The position numbers were made by a program, and so were the translations under genes. From the NCBI GenBank assembly GCA_030427145.1, contig JAUHWT010000006.1, positions 145,212-209,211 on the forward strand: DNA of 64,000 nt. Reading direction: 5' to 3'. A model generated the notes under the pieces. It was not told the origin of the DNA and did no database searches. It saw only the letters and a program-made list of their open reading frames with translations. This document shows positions 1 through 8,242 of the stretch, one piece after another (positions within the stretch are counted from its first letter, which is position 1; the number at the start of each line of letters is the position of its first letter). Origin of the DNA: Alphaproteobacteria bacterium (GTDB taxonomy: Bacteria > Pseudomonadota > Alphaproteobacteria > Rhodobacterales > Rhodobacteraceae).

Positions 1-1016
1 GCCTGGGTCATGGCGGCGTTTTCGTGCTTGAAACGGCCCAGAGCGGTGTGCTTGACCGGGGTGCTTTCCGGGTCGGACGGGTCGATTTCAGTTACCCAGC
101 CGTGGCGGTTCGGCTCGTTGGGCTCTTTCGACAGGTCATAGCGCTCATCAAATTTCTCGTAGGCGTAACGGCCCTCGGCACCGATGCCGTAGCGCACGAA
201 ACCGTCGGTCTCGCCATACTCGCCGGTCGCACCGAAATAGCCGTTGAAGTTTTCCTCACATGTCAGATAGGTGCCCCAGAGCGTCCGGCCGGAACCACAG
301 TTGTTCATGGTGCCCTTGGGCGACACGCCTTCCGGATCGGCATTGGTTTTCATGAGGTCGGACCCGGCGGCGGGGCCGTCCATGGTCATCTGTGTCTCAT
401 GGGTGATGCGGCGGTTGTAGGGGCTGTCCTTGACCACCTCGTAACCGTTGCCGTTATCGGCAATTTCCATCACCGTCACACCCTGCATGTTCTTCAGCAG
501 GGTCACCTCGTCGGCGTTTTTCGGCATGCCCTCGCTGTCGGCGGGCAGGTTGATCTTCGGGTTCACGTATTCGGAGTTGATCGTGATGATCTCCTTGCCG
601 TCCACGTCGAACAGTTCCATGCCGTCGGTGTTCTCACCGAAGACCTTGTCGGACATCTCAACCGGCACGCCGGTTTCCGGGGAATAGGCGCCCTCGGCCT
701 CGGAGAACAGCGCGTCGCCCCAGCGGACCATCGGTTTCCACTGGTAACCCTCGGGGACGTGGATATCGAAATCGGTGGCGGTGCCGATCGGCTCAAACGC
801 GAAGCCCGCTGACTGGGCCTGGGCGGAGGTGGCGGAGCCAAGAACGCCGGATCCGAAAACCATCGCACCCGAACCGAAGGCCACGGCACCGCCGAGGAAA
901 CCACGGCGGGACAGAGCCGCTTCGACAACCCGGTCAAAATCATTCTCGGCAGGGCGGGGGTCGCGCAGTTCGTCAAACTCGTCCCATGACAGGTCCGTGG
1001 TTGATTTGATATCCAT
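1..1016 (-). CDS. phoX: PhoX-type alkaline phosphatase, Tat-exported (3' end beyond the window)
   Basis: The N-terminal 338 codons are present; the gene runs off the left edge. The frame starts MDIKSTTDLSWDEFDE. Around residue 36 it carries a twin-arginine export signal (SRRGFLGG) followed by a Gly/Ala-rich hydrophobic stretch ending in an A-Q-A type cleavage site, so the enzyme should be folded in the cytoplasm and act in the periplasm. The central segment NNCGSGRTLWGTYLTCEEN is the hallmark of the PhoX family, in which the Cys and Glu belong to the Fe/Ca active centre. PhoX enzymes release phosphate from organic phosphoesters. The divergent neighbour is a c-di-GMP enzyme with no evident functional link. 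No good direct-repeat Pho box was found upstream, so phosphate control is not shown. Family assignment is firm; substrate is inferred. Confidence 0.9.
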   Translation of the reverse strand, partial: MDIKSTTDLSWDEFDELRDPRPAENDFDRVVEAALSRRGFLGGAVAFGSGAMVFGSGVLGSATSAQAQSAGFAFEPIGTATDFDIHVPEGYQWKPMVRWGDALFSEAEGAYSPETGVPVEMSDKVFGENTDGMELFDVDGKEIITINSEYVNPKINLPADSEGMPKNADEVTLLKNMQGVTVMEIADNGNGYEVVKDSPYNRRITHETQMTMDGPAAGSDLMKTNADPEGVSPKGTMNNCGSGRTLWGTYLTCEENFNGYFGATGEYGETDGFVRYGIGAEGRYAYEKFDERYDLSKEPNEPNRHGWVTEIDPSDPESTPVKHTALGRFKHENAAMTQ

Positions 1017-1432
1017 AGTCCTCAATCCTCGCTAACAGCTGTTTGGCTGGGTGCCCCGCTGGGCAATCCATTCGTTCACAGCCCATTAACCATTCTGTTT
1101 GTCGTTTCCGTGACAGTGAGCGGAATTGACGCAGGAAATTTGCCGCGTAGCACACGATTTTTCGCAACAGCAGCGGGCCGCACGGGGCGGAACGCGAACA
1201 ATTGATGTCGCAAGTCATTCAATTTCAAACTAAAATCCGGATACTTGGTGCTCCCCTGATAACTCAAATTAAACCGCCCAGCCCCTATATCCCACGCAGC
1301 CAGGAATTGGGGTTCTCGAATATGCGACACGACAGGTTCGCGATTGGCACAGGTTTGACGGCCCGCAGTCATGCGGCTGTCACACGCGTCTGTCCCGTCC
1401 GTTTGCACGGTAAGGTGAAGGCGGAATAGGGC
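1017..1432. other. Divergent intergenic region between phoX and the GGDEF/EAL gene
   Basis: About 416 bases with no credible gene on either strand. It must hold the promoters of the two divergent genes. Short Pho-like half sites (CTGTCAC) occur on both strands, but none is paired at the 11-base spacing of a true Pho box. Nothing else is recognisable. Confidence 0.5.
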
Positions 1433-3967
1433 ATGCTGGCGGGGCTGAAGGCAAAGATCACGGGGATCCGCAGGTCCCTGGGCGGCAGGGTGATGATCCT
1501 GCTGGCCGGTGTGCTGTTTGCGGCCTTCGCCTACATGATCTGCATTGGTGTCTGGGCCGAATACCGGCACACCACCGACGTGGTCCGCAAATCCGACATG
1601 AACCAGACGCTGATCGTCGCGCAGCAGGCCCGTCACGGCATTCAGCGCCGCGATGCATACTATCTCGAAAACGTCCTCTACGATTTTGTTTACAAACAGG
1701 ACCAGCGCGACGGCCATGGCGCCAGAATTTCCTCCATCATCGTACAAACCAATGATGGCGAGGTTCTGAGACGCTACCGTACCGCCCAGGCCGCGAGCCT
1801 TGAGCCCGGCCTTCTCGACGAACTGGCGACCAGCGCCGCCGAACGCGGCGAAACGGTCGAAACGCATTCCGGCCCGCACCAGTTCATTGCCGTTCCGGTA
1901 AAGGCCCTTGTGGGTGGCCGTGTCGTGGGCTCGGTCGCCATTGCCTGGGATGAGAGCCAGGCCATCAACCGGCTCTTCGATCACGCCCTGCGGATGGGTG
2001 TGATTGGCACCGCGTCGGCACTTGTCGTCATTCTGTACCTGATGATGACCATCCGGCGTGTCGTGGTGCAGCCGATTGTAACGCTCGCCGACAGCATGGT
2101 CAGCCGGTGCGTCACCACCGGGGGCGTGGACCTTCCTGAAGAGCTTCTTGAGCGCCCCGACGAAATCGGACAGCTGGCCCGGCGCTACAAATGCCTTATG
2201 GAGGATCTTGCGCAGGCCCGGCTGGAGCTTGAGGCCCGTTCCGAGGCGGAGATCCAGAAACGCAACAGCCGCCTGGATGCCGCGCTGAACAACATGTCCC
2301 AGGGGCTGTGCCTGTTCGACCGGGATTTCAACCTGATCATCTGCAACGACCGTTTCATTGAGATGTACCGGCTCGACCCTTCCGTCGCGGAGCATGGCAC
2401 GTCGCTGGAACGGATCGTCCGGGCCATGATCGGCACGGGCGCCTTCCGGGACGCCACGGTTGCCATGCTGCTGGACCGGTATCAGCGCGCCGCGTTCATG
2501 GGCCGCGAAAGCACGCTTCAGGATGATCTCTCCAACGGCCAGACCATCTCAATTCACATCTCGCCGCGCAACGAGGAAGGCTGGGTCGTGACCTTCGAGG
2601 ACGTGACCGAGCGCCGCGCGGCCGAGGCCAAAATCGAATACATGGCCCGCTATGACGACCTCACCGGTCTGCCCAACCGCGCCAGCTTCCGCACGGAACT
2701 TGGTAATGCGCTCAAGGGCGTTGAGCGGGGCGGCGAACTGGCCGTGTTCTGTCTCGATCTCGACCAGTTTAAACCGGTCAATGACACGCTCGGCCATCCG
2801 GTTGGCGACAAGCTTCTGAAATCCGTGGCCGACCGTCTGCGCGGCACACTGCGCGAGACCGATATCGTCGCCCGGCTTGGGGGCGATGAGTTTGCGGTCA
2901 TCATGAAGGATTTCGGCGACGGTCTGACGCCGGCAGCACTCGCAATGCGCATAATAGACACGCTTGGCGAGCCATACGTGCTGGAGGGCCATCAGGTCGT
3001 GATCGGTTCCAGCATCGGGATAGCCCATGCGCCACAGGACGCGAATGACGCCGACACGCTTGTCAAAATGGCCGACCTCGCGCTCTATCGTGCAAAGGGG
3101 GACGGGCGCGGCGTCTACCGTTTCTTCGAGGCGGGCATGGACGAGCGGATGCAGGAACGCCGCACCCTGGAGATCGACCTGCGCGCCGCGCTCGCCAATG
3201 GCGAGTTCGTGGTCGAGTACCAGCCCATCGTGAATATCGAAACCAGCCGGGTCAGCTGTTTTGAGACGCTCATCCGCTGGAACCATCCGCAGCGTGGCCG
3301 CATCGCGCCCGACGATTTCATCCCGGTCGCCGAGGACACCGGTCTGATCACGCAGATCGGATCCTGGGTTCTGATGCAGGCCTGCATGGACGCCAAAACC
3401 TGGCCGGAGGACATCCGCGTCGCCGTCAACCTCTCGCCCATGCAGTTCCGCGACGAGGACCTGGTGATGGACGTGGTCATGGCGCTCAACCGCTCAGGCC
3501 TGGAGCCGCACCGGCTTGAACTGGAAATAACCGAGACCGTCCTGCTTCAGGACACCGAGACCACGACCGGCATCCTGCACCGCATCCGCGAGCTTGGCGT
3601 GCGCATCTCGATGGACGATTTTGGCACCGGCTACTGCTCGCTCAGCTATCTTCAGAAATTCCCGCTCGACAAGATCAAGATCGACAAGTCCTTCGTCGAC
3701 GACATTGCCGTCGCACCCGACGCCGCCGCCATCATCCGCGCCATTACGGGTCTCGGCGCAAGCCTTGGCATGAGCACCACCGCCGAGGGTGTTGAGACCG
3801 ACCGCCAGCTTCAGCGTCTGCGCGACGAGGGCTGCACCGAGGTTCAGGGTTTCTACTTCAGCCAGTCCGTACCGCGCGACTCCGTCGCCGAGCTTCTGGA
3901 CACCATTCACAAGGACGATCCCGGCGCGAACGACAGCGGACCGCCCAACAAAAACCGCTCGGCCTGA
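1433..3967 (+). CDS. Membrane-bound diguanylate cyclase/phosphodiesterase (HAMP-PAS-GGDEF-EAL)
   Basis: An 844-residue inner-membrane signalling protein for c-di-GMP turnover. Visible parts are TM1 at about residues 20-40, a periplasmic sensor of about 145 residues, TM2 at about 188-206, a HAMP-like linker to about 262, a PAS domain near 280-395 (ALNNMSQGLCLFDRDF), a GGDEF domain with intact GGDEF at 483-487, and an EAL domain from about 590 to 830. The EAL signature reads ETLIRW at 611-616, so the catalytic Glu is kept while Ala is replaced by Thr. Other phosphodiesterase motifs are present: LELEITET, DDFGTGYCSLSYL, KIDKSFV and AEGVET. Both activities therefore look possible; which dominates cannot be read from sequence. 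The gene is monocistronic. Confidence 0.9.
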   Translation: MLAGLKAKITGIRRSLGGRVMILLAGVLFAAFAYMICIGVWAEYRHTTDVVRKSDMNQTLIVAQQARHGIQRRDAYYLENVLYDFVYKQDQRDGHGARISSIIVQTNDGEVLRRYRTAQAASLEPGLLDELATSAAERGETVETHSGPHQFIAVPVKALVGGRVVGSVAIAWDESQAINRLFDHALRMGVIGTASALVVILYLMMTIRRVVVQPIVTLADSMVSRCVTTGGVDLPEELLERPDEIGQLARRYKCLMEDLAQARLELEARSEAEIQKRNSRLDAALNNMSQGLCLFDRDFNLIICNDRFIEMYRLDPSVAEHGTSLERIVRAMIGTGAFRDATVAMLLDRYQRAAFMGRESTLQDDLSNGQTISIHISPRNEEGWVVTFEDVTERRAAEAKIEYMARYDDLTGLPNRASFRTELGNALKGVERGGELAVFCLDLDQFKPVNDTLGHPVGDKLLKSVADRLRGTLRETDIVARLGGDEFAVIMKDFGDGLTPAALAMRIIDTLGEPYVLEGHQVVIGSSIGIAHAPQDANDADTLVKMADLALYRAKGDGRGVYRFFEAGMDERMQERRTLEIDLRAALANGEFVVEYQPIVNIETSRVSCFETLIRWNHPQRGRIAPDDFIPVAEDTGLITQIGSWVLMQACMDAKTWPEDIRVAVNLSPMQFRDEDLVMDVVMALNRSGLEPHRLELEITETVLLQDTETTTGILHRIRELGVRISMDDFGTGYCSLSYLQKFPLDKIKIDKSFVDDIAVAPDAAAIIRAITGLGASLGMSTTAEGVETDRQLQRLRDEGCTEVQGFYFSQSVPRDSVAELLDTIHKDDPGANDSGPPNKNRSA

Positions 3968-3976
3968 GGACATAAG

Positions 3977-3997
3977 GTGCGGGGCAAAACCCCGTGC
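3977..3997 (+). terminator. Stem-loop just after the GGDEF/EAL gene
   Basis: GTGCGGGG, a 5-base loop, then CCCCGTGC forms an 8-bp stem (two G-U pairs) 10 bases after the stop codon. It is not followed by a T run, so a Rho-independent terminator is only weakly supported. Confidence 0.35.
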
Positions 3998-4050
3998 AAA
4001 TTCGGCCATTTTGGCGGGTTGTTGACCCCAAAAGTACAAAACCCCCAGCA

Positions 4051-4102
4051 ATCTGTGCCATTTGACTCACAATCTGTGCCACTTTTCTGCGCATCTGTGC
4101 CA
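4051..4102. repeat. Three ATCTGTGCCA direct repeats at exact 21-base spacing
   Basis: ATCTGTGCCA occurs at 4051, 4072 and 4093, so the copies are on the same face of the helix two turns apart. They lie about 100-150 bases upstream of the Crp/Fnr-type gene. Two readings are possible: an operator array, or the end of a decayed IS21-type element, since that family carries multiple short terminal repeats. No transposase remnant is recognisable beside it. Confidence 0.6.
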
Positions 4103-4197
4103 CCTGGGCACCCAAAACGCACTTCGCACGACCGTGAGTGACGTATTGACGCAGCCGGTTACATCCCCAAACTCCATCCCAAACGTGGAGGATTGGA

Positions 4198-4881
4198 ATG
4201 ACGCTACAACAGGTGGGTGAGGAACAGTGGGTCGAGAGGTTTCCGGGCCTGTCGCGGCTTGATCCGGAGACGAAAAAACTGCTTCTGGACCGCAGCGCGG
4301 TGCTTGACGTGCCGGGGGGTACGGTGATCTTCGGTCCCGGTAACTCCCCGGAAAACATGCTTTTTCTGCTCGACGGCACCGTCCGGGTGCAGCAGGTCTC
4401 CGACACCGGCCATGAGATCGTGCTCTACCGCATCCAGGCCGGGCAGAGCTGCGTTCTGACCACCGCCTGTCTGCTGGCCTATGAGGACTATTCCGCCGAA
4501 GGCATCGCCGAGACCGACGTACGCGCCGCCGCCGTGCCCCGCGCCGTGTTCGACGACCTCGTGGCCCGCTCGGAACCCTTCCGAAGCTTTGTTTTTGCTG
4601 CATTTTCCCGCCGCATCACCGACCTCTTCCGCATGATCGACGAGGTCGCTTTCCAGCGTCTCGACGTCCGTCTGGCCGACAAACTGGTCACCCTTTCCAA
4701 CGGCTCCGACACCATCGCGATCACCCACCAGAAGCTCTCCGTCGAGCTCGGCACCGCCCGCGAGGTGATCTCCCGTCAGCTTCAGGAATTCCAGCGCCGC
4801 GGCTGGATCGAACAGAGCCGCGGAAAGGTGACTTTGACCGACCGGGCGAAGCTTGAAAAACTGGCCACGCACGGCTCCTGA
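4198..4881 (+). CDS. Crp/Fnr-family transcriptional regulator with two cysteines
   Basis: A 227-residue protein with an N-terminal cyclic-nucleotide-binding-like beta barrel (about 20-130), a long dimer helix, and a C-terminal Crp-type winged helix-turn-helix (about 170-220, HQKLSVELGTAREVISRQL). The start is set by GGAGGATTGGA just upstream. It lacks the N-terminal cysteine cluster of oxygen-sensing Fnr. The whole protein has only Cys85 and Cys91, in the segment GQSCVLTTACLL. It lies directly upstream of, and in the same direction as, the YeeE/YedE and persulfide-dioxygenase genes, which suggests it controls them. A thiol or persulfide switch through the Cys pair is an inference from this context and from two-cysteine persulfide sensors such as BigR/SqrR, which belong to a different family (ArsR). 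Confidence 0.87.
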   Translation: MTLQQVGEEQWVERFPGLSRLDPETKKLLLDRSAVLDVPGGTVIFGPGNSPENMLFLLDGTVRVQQVSDTGHEIVLYRIQAGQSCVLTTACLLAYEDYSAEGIAETDVRAAAVPRAVFDDLVARSEPFRSFVFAAFSRRITDLFRMIDEVAFQRLDVRLADKLVTLSNGSDTIAITHQKLSVELGTAREVISRQLQEFQRRGWIEQSRGKVTLTDRAKLEKLATHGS

Positions 4882-4898
4882 CGGTTTTCGCGGGCTTT

Positions 4899-4971
4899 GG
4901 TGACATCGTCACCGACCATTGCGGACGGGATATGCCATAAAGGCATCATCAAACAGTGCGGGTGAACCCGC
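4899..4971. promoter_or_regulatory. Three inverted repeats upstream of the sulfur operon
   Basis: Between the Crp/Fnr-type gene and the first YeeE/YedE gene lie three perfect inverted repeats: GGTGAC-ATC-GTCACC (4899-4913), ATGCC-ATAAA-GGCAT (4932-4946) and GCGGGT-GA-ACCCGC (4958-4971). The first resembles a Crp-type GTGA/TCAC site with a 5-base instead of 6-base spacer. The third abuts the ribosome-binding site. They are candidate operators for the adjacent regulator. Confidence 0.45.
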
Positions 4972-4983
4972 GGGGAAGGAATT

Positions 4984-5415
4984 ATGGAGACGGTTTTTAC
5001 ACCTTTTCAGTCACTTGGCGGCGGTATGCTGATCGGATTCGCTGCCGTTCTGCTGATGGCATTTCTGGGAAGAATCATGGGGGCCACGGGCATTCTGGCC
5101 GGGTTGATACAGCCTGACAGCGGCTCCGAATTCGCCTGGCGCGCCGCGCTTGTGGCCGGCATGGTGACCGGTCCGCTCGCCGTGCTGTGGGTCACCGGAT
5201 CCATGCCCGCCGTGCAGGTGCCGCTCTCGGTCGCGATGCTGATTATCGGTGGATTTCTGGTGGGCATCGGCGTGACATACGGCTCCGGCTGTACCTCCGG
5301 CCACGGGGTTTGCGGCCTTGCACGCCTGTCGCCGCGTTCGGCGGTGGCGGTTGTGACCTTCATGCTGACCACCGGTGTCACGGTGTTTGTCGTGCGCCAT
5401 GTGTTGGGGGGCTGA
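4984..5415 (+). CDS. YeeE/YedE-family sulfur transporter half (first)
   Basis: A 143-residue integral membrane protein with about four hydrophobic helices and the family signature GSGCTSGHGVCG, placing Cys103 and Cys110 in the membrane. YeeE/YedE proteins (thiosulfate carriers such as TsuA, and the PmpA/PmpB halves next to sulfide-detoxifying genes) move sulfur species across the inner membrane, using conserved Cys residues. At about half the length of TsuA it presumably pairs with the product of the next gene, which starts 3 bases after this stop. The ribosome-binding site GGGGAAGGA precedes the ATG. Transport of thiosulfate, sulfite or persulfide is inferred, not shown. Confidence 0.85.
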   Translation: METVFTPFQSLGGGMLIGFAAVLLMAFLGRIMGATGILAGLIQPDSGSEFAWRAALVAGMVTGPLAVLWVTGSMPAVQVPLSVAMLIIGGFLVGIGVTYGSGCTSGHGVCGLARLSPRSAVAVVTFMLTTGVTVFVVRHVLGG

Positions 5416-5418
5416 GCC

Positions 5419-5859
5419 ATGCGTTTGATTGCAAGTTACGTCATCGGCCTGATTTTCGGGGTGGGCATTGCGGTTTCCGGCATGATCAACCCCGCGAAAG
5501 TGCTGAACTTTTTTGACGTCGCCGGAAGCTGGGATCCCAGCCTTGTCTTTGTGATGGGCGGTGCCCTGGTGGTAACGTGGGCCGGCTACCGGTTTGTTCT
5601 AAAGCGTCCCGCCCCGGTGCTGGGATCGTCATTCTCGCTGCCGACGCGCCGGGATATCGACCTGCCACTGGTGGGCGGATCGGCCCTGTTTGGGATCGGC
5701 TGGGGCATTGCCGGTTTCTGTCCGGGTGCGGCCCTGCCGGCGCTTGGCACCGGTCATCCGGGCGTCTGGATTTTTATGGTTTCACTTGTCGCGGGCATTT
5801 TTGCGGCGCGGGCCATCCGTGCGCGCACGTCGGAGCCCAATGCGGTTTCGCAGAACTGA
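5419..5859 (+). CDS. YeeE/YedE-family sulfur transporter half (second)
   Basis: A 146-residue membrane protein of the same superfamily as the upstream gene (DUF6691 type). It has four hydrophobic segments, the motif GMINPAKVLNFFD near residue 21, and a single intramembrane Cys101 in GIAGFCPGAALPALG. The two small genes are essentially translationally coupled and probably form one heteromeric channel, matching the PmpA/PmpB arrangement known beside Blh-type persulfide dioxygenases. The following dioxygenase gene starts 15 bases downstream behind GGGAGGAGG. Membrane role is well supported; the exact transported sulfur compound is not visible. Confidence 0.84.
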   Translation: MRLIASYVIGLIFGVGIAVSGMINPAKVLNFFDVAGSWDPSLVFVMGGALVVTWAGYRFVLKRPAPVLGSSFSLPTRRDIDLPLVGGSALFGIGWGIAGFCPGAALPALGTGHPGVWIFMVSLVAGIFAARAIRARTSEPNAVSQN

Positions 5860-5874
5860 GGGAGGAGGTTAAAA

Positions 5875-6756
5875 ATGACATATCCTGTGGACATGACCGT
5901 CAAACCGGACGTTTCGGCGCATTTTGACGAGGCGACCAACACCATCAGCTATATCGTGAAGGACCCGTCCAGCGATCACTGCGCCATCGTGGACAGCGTG
6001 ATGGACATCGACTATGCGGCCGGCCGGATCACCTATGACCATGCCGACGCGCTGATCGCGGAGGTTGAAAAACGCGGCCTGACTCTCGACTGGATCATCG
6101 AGACGCATGTGCATGCCGACCACCTGAGCGCCGCGCCCTACATCCAGCAGAAACTGGGCGGTAAAATCGGGGTCGGTGACAAGATCATGGTGGTACAGAA
6201 CACTTTCGGGAAGGTGTTCAACGAGGGCACGGAATTCCAGCGTGACGGGTCGCAGTTCGACGCCCTTTTCAAGGACGGCGACACCTATCAGATTGGAAAC
6301 ATGCAGGCTTTCGCGATCTACACGCCGGGCCACACGCCCGCCTGCATGGTGCATGTGATGGGGGATGCGGCCTTTGTGGGGGACACGCTGTTCATGCCCG
6401 ACGGCGGGTCGGCGCGGGCGGATTTCCCCGGTGGTGATGCGGCGCAACTCTATGACAGCATTCAGAAGGTTCTGAGCCTGCCGGATGAGATGCGGCTCTT
6501 CATGTGTCACGATTACGGACCCAACGGGCGGGACATTCAGTGGGAGACCACGGTGGCCGATGAGAAGGCGCACAACATCCATGTGGGCGGCGGCAAAACC
6601 CGTGAGGAGTTTGTAAAATTCCGCACCGAGCGGGACGCGCAGCTCGACATGCCGAAGCTCATCATCCCGTCGCTCCAGGTGAACATGCGCGCAGGTAACG
6701 TTCCGAAGGATAAAGACGGCAATCCGATGCTGAAGGTTCCTGTGAACGCTCTCTGA
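5875..6756 (+). CDS. Persulfide dioxygenase-like metallo-beta-lactamase-fold enzyme
   Basis: A 293-residue MBL-fold protein of the ETHE1/Blh type. The iron-binding signature THVHADHL places His78, His80, Asp82 and His83. A second metal region, TPGHTPACMVHVMGDAAFVGD, lies near residues 150-170, and GSARADFPGGD follows, matching the substrate-proximal loop of sulfur dioxygenases. These enzymes oxidise glutathione persulfide or related persulfides to sulfite in the cytoplasm. Context supports this: it is the last gene of a unit with a putative thiol-sensing regulator and two sulfur transport halves. The gene converges on the BKACE gene with 16 bases between stops. A glyoxalase II function is less likely given the neighbours. 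Confidence 0.88.
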   Translation: MTYPVDMTVKPDVSAHFDEATNTISYIVKDPSSDHCAIVDSVMDIDYAAGRITYDHADALIAEVEKRGLTLDWIIETHVHADHLSAAPYIQQKLGGKIGVGDKIMVVQNTFGKVFNEGTEFQRDGSQFDALFKDGDTYQIGNMQAFAIYTPGHTPACMVHVMGDAAFVGDTLFMPDGGSARADFPGGDAAQLYDSIQKVLSLPDEMRLFMCHDYGPNGRDIQWETTVADEKAHNIHVGGGKTREEFVKFRTERDAQLDMPKLIIPSLQVNMRAGNVPKDKDGNPMLKVPVNAL

Positions 6757-6772
6757 AGCCTCGAACGCCCCG

Positions 6773-7606
6773 TCAGGTCCGCAGGGGAACCCCGAGAATC
6801 TCGCGAGCCTGCTCCCACGTGGCGACGGGGCGCTCATATTTCTCACACAGATCCGCCGCGCGTTTGACCAGCGCGGCGTTGGACGGCGCCAGGGTCTCGC
6901 GGTCAAGACGCATGTTGTCCTCGAGCCCCGTGCGGGTGTGACCGCCGGCGGCGATGGCCCATTCGTTGACAAGGATCTGGCCCGGTCCCACGCCCGCCGC
7001 GCACCAGTTGGCGTCCGGCGCACGGGTTTTCATGATCGAGACGTAGAAGTCGAAGACTTCCCTGTCCACCGGCATGGCGTTTTTTACGCCCATCACGAAC
7101 TGGACATAGAGTTTGCCGTAGAGCACGCCCTCGCCATGCAGGCGGATGGCCTGGATGATGTGGCTGAGGTCGAACGCCTCGATCTCCGGCGTGACCTGGT
7201 GCGTGCGCATTTCGCTGGCGAGCCAGGAGACGAGATCGGGGCTGTTTTCATAGACCCGCGTGGGGAAGTTGTTGGAGCCCACCGAGAGCGATGCCATGTC
7301 CGGTTTCAGGGGCAGCATGCCGCCGCGCTCGTGACCGGCGCCGGAGCGTCCGCCGGTGGACAGCTGCACGATCATGCCGGGGCAGTGTTTCTCGATACCC
7401 TCCTTGAGCAGCGCGAATTTCTCCGGGTCAGAGGTCGGTGTCTCATCGGCGTTGCGCACGTGGCAGTGGGCGATGCTGGCACCGGCCTCAAACGCCTCAT
7501 GGGTGCTTTCGATCTGTTCGGGGATCGTGACCGGCACGGCAGGGTTGTTGGCCTTGGTGGGCACGGAGCCGGTGATGGCCACACAGATGATGCAGGGGTT
7601 GGTCAT
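6773..7606 (-). CDS. Beta-keto acid cleavage enzyme (BKACE, formerly DUF849)
   Basis: A 277-residue TIM-barrel enzyme of the Kce (3-keto-5-aminohexanoate cleavage) family. The zinc motif HCH (His47, His49, in IAHCHVRNAD) and late segments such as AAGVGPGQ are typical. The family condenses a beta-keto acid with acetyl-CoA, giving acetoacetate and a new acyl-CoA. It is the last gene of the pcaDCHG operon, 15 bases after pcaG, so the most economical substrate is 3-oxoadipate, giving succinyl-CoA and acetoacetate without PcaIJ or PcaF. That substrate is inferred from position and from recalled knowledge that some family members accept beta-ketoadipate. The usual pcaB of this operon type is absent here. 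Confidence 0.88.
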   Translation of the reverse strand: MTNPCIICVAITGSVPTKANNPAVPVTIPEQIESTHEAFEAGASIAHCHVRNADETPTSDPEKFALLKEGIEKHCPGMIVQLSTGGRSGAGHERGGMLPLKPDMASLSVGSNNFPTRVYENSPDLVSWLASEMRTHQVTPEIEAFDLSHIIQAIRLHGEGVLYGKLYVQFVMGVKNAMPVDREVFDFYVSIMKTRAPDANWCAAGVGPGQILVNEWAIAAGGHTRTGLEDNMRLDRETLAPSNAALVKRAADLCEKYERPVATWEQAREILGVPLRT

Positions 7607-7621
7607 TGGCGGCCTCCGCGC

Positions 7622-8242
7622 TCAGATATCGAAGAAAACGGTCTCATTCTCACCCTGTAGCCGGATGTCGAAGCGGTACACAACCTTACCGTCTTTTTCG
7701 CTGCGGTTTGCAATGATCGTTTTGCGCCTGGATTCCCATTCGATGAGGTTGATTACGGGGTCGGCGGCGTTCGCCTCAGCCTCATCATCGAAATAGATGC
7801 GGGTGTTCAGCCCGATATTGATGCCGCGCGCGACGATCCAGAGGTTGATATGCGGGGCCATTGGCCGGCCGGAGCGGCCCATTACCGCGCCGGGTTTGAC
7901 CGTGTCGAAAAACCACTCGCCGGTGTTGAAGTCGGAGATGACGCGGCCCCAGCCGCGAAAGCCGTCCTCCACCTCGCCCGGGTGTTCGGGATGGGCGTAG
8001 ATGCCGCTGGCATTGGCCTGCCAGACCTCGAGCATCACGTCCTTCACCGGCGCGCCGATGCCGTCGGTCACCACGCCCTCGACGCGGATGCGCTCGCCCG
8101 CCGCGTTGGGACCGGCGATGTCCTTGCCCAGTTCGGTTTTGTAGATGTCAAAGCCCGCGGCCCCGGGCGCCAGGCCGATATGCACGTAGGGACCCGCGGT
8201 CTGGGACGGGGTTTCCTTAAGGTAGTCGAGGTGCTGCGCCAT
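7622..8242 (-). CDS. pcaG: Protocatechuate 3,4-dioxygenase alpha subunit
   Basis: A 206-residue intradiol dioxygenase subunit. The core has RIRVEGVVTDG near residue 50, LEVWQANASG near 75 and HINLWIVARGIN near 140, as expected of PcaG. It forms the (alpha-beta)n complex with PcaH that cleaves protocatechuate between its hydroxyls to 3-carboxy-cis,cis-muconate. The alpha subunit normally lacks the full iron-ligand set, which is carried by PcaH. The ATG overlaps the pcaH stop (ATGA), so the two subunits are translationally coupled. Length matches the family. Confidence 0.93.
   Translation of the reverse strand: MAQHLDYLKETPSQTAGPYVHIGLAPGAAGFDIYKTELGKDIAGPNAAGERIRVEGVVTDGIGAPVKDVMLEVWQANASGIYAHPEHPGEVEDGFRGWGRVISDFNTGEWFFDTVKPGAVMGRSGRPMAPHINLWIVARGINIGLNTRIYFDDEAEANAADPVINLIEWESRRKTIIANRSEKDGKVVYRFDIRLQGENETVFFDI

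Noticed and set aside
1107..1400. Possible Pho boxes (CTGTCAC half sites) upstream of phoX
   Set aside because: No pair has the 11-base repeat distance; the best pair (near 1379) is spaced by 13 bases and faces the other gene.
1076..2395. 439-codon minus-strand frame across the phoX/GGDEF spacer
   Set aside because: Most of it is antisense to the GGDEF/EAL gene and the protein has no recognisable features.
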